Assembly: GCF_026167665.1 (NCBI RefSeq)
Contig: NZ_CP098740.1
Location: 7,316,001 to 7,380,000 of the forward strand
Reading direction: 5' to 3'
Length of the DNA: 64,000 nucleotides
Source of the DNA: Streptomyces drozdowiczii
Lineage (GTDB): Bacteria; Actinomycetota; Actinomycetes; Streptomycetales; Streptomycetaceae
Shown: positions 59,542 to 64,000 of the stretch, one piece after another
Position numbering within the stretch: the first letter of the stretch is position 1
Layout: every line of letters starts with the position of its first letter
Notes under the pieces: generated by a model
The model's input: the letters and a program-made list of their open reading frames with translations, nothing else
What the model was told of the DNA's origin: nothing
Database searches by the model: none
Made by a program: the position numbers and the translations under genes

Positions 59542-60450
59542 ATGAACGAGGAGAGCCTGCACGAGATTCTGAGCGGCATCGAGAGGTCCGTCCGCGACTT
59601 CACCCAAGCCGAAGCCGCCCTCGCGGAAGCCGAGCAGCGGCAGGACCGCACCCGCCAGGCCGTGCTGGAGCAGGTGGAGCGACTGCATGCCGAGGTGGAT
59701 GCCGTCCACGCCCCCGAGCTGATCGGCGTGCTCAGGCACCTGTACTGGCAGCAGCCAGGCATCCACGGACGCCCCCTCGCAGAAGCCGCCGGCCTCAACC
59801 TCCACGAGATGCTCGCCGCGATCGGCCCGGCGCCGTCAGGGATCCTGTGCGCCGACTGCGGCACGGAGCTGCTGCGCACCAGCCGCTCGTGGAAGCCGCC
59901 AGCCCGGTACGGGCCGCCACTGTGCCCGGACTGCGTCAGCCAGGAGCGCGACGCGCAATGGCGGCAGTGGGGGGCAGAGCGCCTGCGGGCCCGCATCGTC
60001 GCCGAGGCCCTGGTGCAGGCGCGAGCTATGGACTGGCGCGCCGCCGCCGAGTTGGTGCTCGCCTTCCCACCGCTGTCCCAGAAGGTTGGCCGCGGCACCG
60101 TCGCAGACCAGCAGGACGGCGTCTGGCGCGGTTGGGAGAACGCCCGGGTGATCCGCAACCGCCTGATCGCGGCGGCCGCCGACGGTGACGACACCACGGG
60201 CTTCGCCGTCGAAGAAGCGCATCTCCTGGTGGAGACCGCACTGCGAGTTGTTGACTGGGACACGGCCCGAACCCGCGACATCGTCGACCCGATCACCCAT
60301 GAACCGGCGCTCGCCCTGCTCACCCGGCTCAAGCGCGAGGTCCGTGCCATCGCTCAGACCGCCCGGGAGCGCGCGGACGCCGCGTACCCGGAGGGCTGCG
60401 AGCTGAGCGAGGACGAGGAGTCCGAGGCATGGCGCGGCATCGGTGGATGA
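59542..60450 (+). CDS. Hypothetical protein with zinc-ribbon-like pairs, 302 aa
   Basis: An acidic coiled N-terminus (EAALAEAEQRQDRTRQAVLE) leads to a region with two Cys pairs (LCADCGTELLRTS and LCPDCVSQERDAQW), a probable zinc ribbon. The rest is helical (RDAQWRQWGAERLRARIVAE; LLTRLKREVRAIAQTARER). No name can be given. The start has only a weak ribosome site. Confidence 0.6.
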   Translation: MNEESLHEILSGIERSVRDFTQAEAALAEAEQRQDRTRQAVLEQVERLHAEVDAVHAPELIGVLRHLYWQQPGIHGRPLAEAAGLNLHEMLAAIGPAPSGILCADCGTELLRTSRSWKPPARYGPPLCPDCVSQERDAQWRQWGAERLRARIVAEALVQARAMDWRAAAELVLAFPPLSQKVGRGTVADQQDGVWRGWENARVIRNRLIAAAADGDDTTGFAVEEAHLLVETALRVVDWDTARTRDIVDPITHEPALALLTRLKREVRAIAQTARERADAAYPEGCELSEDEESEAWRGIGG

Positions 60451-60486
60451 GGGGCTGACGCTCCAGTTCGTGTGGGGCGGGCAGCG

Positions 60487-60951
60487 TCAGGACGGTTCGC
60501 CGGATGTGCGACGGGAGCGCCGGCGGATGACGTCGGGCAGCTCGCGGGAGGCGGCGGCAGGGATGAAGAACAGGCCCGTCATGCCGAGCCCGGTCACGGC
60601 GGCGCTCAGCAGGCCCACCGAAAGCGACGGGTCGTCGACCGAGGCCACCCCGCAGAACACCGAGAAGGCGACGACGAACACCAGCGAGAGGACGATCCAT
60701 CGCTCCCGCAGCGCCGACCGGGTGCCGGCCACCACGCTCAGCCACCAGGTCCAGCCCGCCATCACGCAGAACAGCACGGCCGCCGGCGGCAGCAGCACCG
60801 GCGGCGCCCACCGCCCGATGTCGCCGCGGGGCAGCTCCTGCCCGGTCAGGTAGCCGACCTGGACCAGCCACACCAGGTACACCGGTACCTCGATCGCGAT
60901 GACCACCCACATCAAGACCCGCAGCTCCCGAAACGCGCGGCGCTCGTTCAT
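60487..60951 (-). CDS. Multi-pass membrane protein, 154 aa
   Basis: ATG 60951 after GGAGG. About four membrane helices (LMWVVIAIEVPVYLVWLVQV; PVLLPPAAVLFCVMAGWTWW; WIVLSLVFVVAFSVFCGVAS; LSAAVTGLGMTGLFFIPAAA) with a basic tail. Convergent with the gene at 59542. Function unknown. Confidence 0.6.
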   Translation of the reverse strand: MNERRAFRELRVLMWVVIAIEVPVYLVWLVQVGYLTGQELPRGDIGRWAPPVLLPPAAVLFCVMAGWTWWLSVVAGTRSALRERWIVLSLVFVVAFSVFCGVASVDDPSLSVGLLSAAVTGLGMTGLFFIPAAASRELPDVIRRRSRRTSGEPS

Positions 60952-61204
60952 CCCTTTGGTCCTCCCCTCGATCATCAAGTCCAGGGGAACGTAGCGGCCC
61001 GGTGCCGGCGCCCACCAGGGCGCGTCACCCGCACGGGTGGAGATCAGCCGCCATCGATGTGGTCGAAGCCGCGCAGCACGGGGTCCAGCTCCTGCGTTAT
61101 GTCCCTTCCTTCGCCTGTTGTTGACTCATGCCACCATGAACAGGCTGACGCAGGTCATCACTGCTCTTCGGTCGGCGCTGGCCTGCAACAACTCAGAGTG
61201 CCGA

Positions 61205-63856
61205 TCAATCGATCTTGGACCTGGCTTCCCAGGGCTTTGCAATGGAACCGTCGGGCTCCCAGCCGTACAGCTTCAGTTGCCTGCTTTCGTCGACGTGGCC
61301 TACGTCTGCCAGCAATTGAACCGACATGGCGAGCGCGTAGCGTTGGCCGGCCGCAGCGCATCCTTCCAGCCAGTAGAGGGCACGCGTGGCGTGGCCAGCT
61401 TGTACCAGCATTCGGGTTGCCTCCTTCGCTGCGTTGGCGTCCCCGGTCTCGGCACGGTTCTGCAGCCAGCGGATGGCCTCCTCGGTGCGACCCGCCTCAT
61501 CCATGAGTTTGGCTGCGTACCTCGCGGCGTAGTGGGCGGAAGATGTGTAGGAGGTACCAGGGGTATCGCGCTGCTCAGCCGCGTGCTGCCACCAGCGGAT
61601 GGCTTCGTCCGTCTTGCCTGACACCCAGAGCACGGCGCTACCCAACTCCAAGGCACGGCTGTTGCCAGCGATGCCAGCACGGTGGAGTTTGCCGATGGCT
61701 TCCTCGGTAACACTGCCTTCCTCTAGCAGTCGCTCGGCTGCCTGCCTCGCGGCGGAGAGTTCGTCGGCCATGTCGGTGGCCTGCCCTGGGCGGATCGTGT
61801 CCTTGGTTTGGTCTTCCTCCACCGACTCATGCAGCACGTTTCTGGAGGCGCGATCACTGGCGTCCTGCAGTTGGCGCAGGGCCTCCAGGGCGTTGGCGTC
61901 TCCGGCCTCCGAGCGGGGGCGCAACCAGTTCAGCGCTTCCTCATCACGGCCTGTTGCAACCAATTCATCGGGCACACCCGTCAGCATGCCCATGAAGTGG
62001 TTGGTCTGAAAGGCACGGATCCACTGGTCCATGGCTTCCTCTACTCGGCCCGTTTTCGCCAGGAGTCGAGCCCCTTGCCCGACGTACGCGCTGCTCATTG
62101 CATCGTCGCCGATGGTGATGTCGGCTGCGTGCTGCCACCAGCGGATGGCCCCCTCGATGTGCCCTAGCTCCTCCAGCAGTTGACCGGACCGGTCCAGGGC
62201 GAAGGAACTGCCAGCGTCGGCTGCGCGTTGCCACCAGTTAAGTGCCTCCGCGGTGAGCTTTTCCTTCTCCAGCATCGAAGCCACGTGCTCCGCGATTGCG
62301 CCGGTGTGATCGCCGTCGGTTGCCCGCTGCCACCAGTAGATGGCTTCCTTGGATCGGCCCGCCTGTTCCAAAAGGCCAGCTAGGTTTCTCATTCCAGTAG
62401 CGTCGCCCTTATCGGCAGCGGCGATATAGAAGCGGGAAGCAACGTAGAGGAGTCCCCGGTCCTCGGCGGCTGACCCGAGAACCCCAAGGCTCGTAGGGGC
62501 GACGTGACCGAGGAGGGCTTCCCATAGGGGTGCGGGGGAACGGGTAAAGCGTCTTTGGCTGCGGCCGTGTTGCTCAAGGTAGTCGGCGAGCCGGTAGGAG
62601 GGCATGGCGGGTGCGGGTTGGGCGCGCCGAGGGCGGATGAGCGTGAGTGGGCCGCGGGCGCCGCGCAGGGGACGGGTCGTATAGGCGAGTGCTTGCTTGA
62701 GCCAGTCATTTTCGCGTAGGTCGCACTGGATGTCAGTGAGATAGCCCTCAGCTGCGGCTTCCAGAAGGGCCAGGGGGAGGGCGCGGCCGTGGCCGATGCG
62801 GAGGGCATCCATGGCGGCCTCTATGAGTGCCTTTGCCCCCGGAGGTGCGGTGCTGTACCGCTCGATCAGGGCCGGTGCGCTGGCCAGGTACTGGGTGATC
62901 TGTCCCTGCTCCGCACGCTGCAGAGCCTCGGACAGACGGGGGTCTCCGAGGGCCGGCGCCTGCGCGGCCTTCAGTTCATCAGCAGTGAAGACGTCGGGCA
63001 CGGCGATGCTCTTGTTCTTGACCAGTTGGCGGGCCTGCGCGTACGGGTCCGGCCCGATCCCGGAGGCGGGAATGGCGGTGAGTGCGTCCCATTGCTCGCG
63101 CCACATAGTTCCCAAGACCAGTACCGGGGCCCGCCCCGCATCGTTCAGCAGCTCACGGAGGCCGGAGGCGACCTGCGCGCTGTGGTCCTGGTTGAGTAGG
63201 TAGTGCTGGGCTTCGTTCAGCCACACCACGGTCTTCGGCGCCACCTGCTCCAGGTGCCCGGTTAGGGCAGTAGGGGGTTCCGGCTCAATCGGATGCCACA
63301 ACCGCCATCCGTCCGGCAAGGTCTTTACTGCTTCCCAACAGGACCGCGACTTACCCGTGGAGGATCCGCCGACGAGCAGCACAATGCCGCTCTCCCCGGT
63401 CCTGGCAGCATCGACTACCGCGCACAGCCGTGCGTCGTGCTCACGTTTTACGTAGGCCGAGAGCGGACTGGGCTGGGTCCCTTCGCCGACTTCGATGCAG
63501 GGATGGACCTCCAAGTCGTCAAGGACTAGCTGGTCGACGTACTCGGCTATCGGCCGCCCCACAGGTCTCTGCCCGGACGGCAGAGCCCGAACTGGCTGAG
63601 CCCGCTCGACGAGGTTGCGCCAGTGACGCTCGTCCGGCTGCGCTTCTCCGGCCCAGTCGCACCACAACCGCACCAGCGCCCACACCACATCAGCGTCGTG
63701 AGGAACCTGGGCCTTTTCCGCGTCGTCGTGAAGCCACCTACTGAGTTTTTGACCGTGAAACGGGACTGAGTAGGGCGGCCGTCCGAGCGCCTTTTCGATC
63801 TCGCGCTGCGAGAACGGCCGCCTACGACTCTTGGCTCGCTCCCTCAGTGCACGCAA
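61205..63856 (-). CDS. STAND-type NTPase with Sel1/TPR repeats, about 883 aa
   Basis: The N-terminus holds a small DNA-binding-like domain (SRRRPFSQREIEKALGRPPY, then KLSRWLHD). A P-loop (LLVGGSSTGKSRSCWEAV, near 163) and Walker B-like VVWLNEAQHYLL follow. The C-terminal half is a series of Sel1/TPR-like units of the form EEAIRWWQHAAEQGD (for example KEAIYWWQRATDGDHTGAIA; HIEGAIRWWQHAADI). STAND-plus-repeat proteins often act as pathogen sensors. Coding-like sequence continues upstream of TTG 63856 (ARRLYDEL) but meets a TAG with no ATG or GTG, so the true start is unclear. Confidence 0.7.
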   Translation of the reverse strand: MRALRERAKSRRRPFSQREIEKALGRPPYSVPFHGQKLSRWLHDDAEKAQVPHDADVVWALVRLWCDWAGEAQPDERHWRNLVERAQPVRALPSGQRPVGRPIAEYVDQLVLDDLEVHPCIEVGEGTQPSPLSAYVKREHDARLCAVVDAARTGESGIVLLVGGSSTGKSRSCWEAVKTLPDGWRLWHPIEPEPPTALTGHLEQVAPKTVVWLNEAQHYLLNQDHSAQVASGLRELLNDAGRAPVLVLGTMWREQWDALTAIPASGIGPDPYAQARQLVKNKSIAVPDVFTADELKAAQAPALGDPRLSEALQRAEQGQITQYLASAPALIERYSTAPPGAKALIEAAMDALRIGHGRALPLALLEAAAEGYLTDIQCDLRENDWLKQALAYTTRPLRGARGPLTLIRPRRAQPAPAMPSYRLADYLEQHGRSQRRFTRSPAPLWEALLGHVAPTSLGVLGSAAEDRGLLYVASRFYIAAADKGDATGMRNLAGLLEQAGRSKEAIYWWQRATDGDHTGAIAEHVASMLEKEKLTAEALNWWQRAADAGSSFALDRSGQLLEELGHIEGAIRWWQHAADITIGDDAMSSAYVGQGARLLAKTGRVEEAMDQWIRAFQTNHFMGMLTGVPDELVATGRDEEALNWLRPRSEAGDANALEALRQLQDASDRASRNVLHESVEEDQTKDTIRPGQATDMADELSAARQAAERLLEEGSVTEEAIGKLHRAGIAGNSRALELGSAVLWVSGKTDEAIRWWQHAAEQRDTPGTSYTSSAHYAARYAAKLMDEAGRTEEAIRWLQNRAETGDANAAKEATRMLVQAGHATRALYWLEGCAAAGQRYALAMSVQLLADVGHVDESRQLKLYGWEPDGSIAKPWEARSKID

Positions 63857-64000
63857 CTCGTCGTACAGCCTGCGGGCGTCCCCTGTGGCGACGATGACGG
63901 CCTCCTCGCTGCTGCCCGGGCCTCCCCGTGCCCGCTGCGGGCACTGCGGGCATGGCGTCTGACCAGCACACTAGAGCGTTTCTGCCCCTCTGCCCGCCTT

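Noticed and set aside
61044..61129. A 28-aa leftward microgene (MSQQQAKEG then DITQELDPVLRGFDHIDGG) needing one added G
   Set aside because: The run is only three bases, the ribosome site is weak and the product is too short to judge.

Overview
The window is high-GC actinobacterial DNA with Streptomyces-style genes: GTG and TTG starts, tight ATGA/GTGA overlaps, WhiB, Lsr2-like, DUF2637/Spd and TraB proteins. The tap-tpg pair near 54.9-57.7 kb encodes the telomere-associated and terminal proteins of linear Streptomyces replicons. With parAB, a probable replication initiator next to a DciA-like helicase loader, and a transfer region, this reads as most of a conjugative linear plasmid, or less likely a mobile chromosome arm. 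No rRNA, tRNA, CRISPR array or intact insertion sequence was seen.

Layout. 0-8 kb: small unknown genes, a replication-relaxation protein, a HEPN-like protein, a repeat-rich spacer carrying a relic of a relaxase 3' end, and a MobF-type relaxase. 8-12.8 kb: a two-gene nuclease/helicase pair resembling the Hachiman (HamAB) anti-phage system, with a C-terminal HIRAN domain on the helicase. 13-15.3 kb: parA-parB and a strong terminator. 15.4-17 kb: an Mrr-like nuclease and small genes. 17-34.8 kb: a long leftward region, starting with a coupled operon (GGDEF, ASCH, WhiB-like, Lsr2-like, OB-fold, HNH) and continuing with NUDIX, kinase, zinc-finger and many small membrane proteins, a DUF2637 coiled-coil protein, the TraB DNA translocase and a second WhiB. 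34.9-38.5 kb: GntR and XRE regulators and a split RibD-like pair. 38.5-43.4 kb: a hairpin-rich non-coding block, the probable initiator and the DciA-like protein, a candidate replication module. 43.5-54.5 kb: accessory genes including HNH, two DUF4231 membrane proteins, a sigma-like gene pair and a SpoIIE-type phosphatase. 54.8-57.8 kb: tap-tpg. 57.8-64 kb: an AT-rich inverted repeat, small genes and a large STAND/TPR NTPase.

How the genes fit: Rep/DciA would start replication, Tap/Tpg would finish the ends, ParAB would segregate the plasmid, and TraB plus Spd proteins (and possibly the MobF relaxase) would spread it under GntR/XRE control. The HamAB-like pair, Mrr-like, HNH, HEPN-like, DUF4231 and STAND genes look like defence cargo.

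Quality warning: at least eight genes (2790 gene, HamA, parA, parB, the PycTM-like gene, traB, the deaminase, rep) are each restored by adding one base to a C or G run of four to six. This is the signature of homopolymer undercalling, so these breaks are probably sequencing errors rather than true decay. Names rest on motifs read by eye; no database search was possible.
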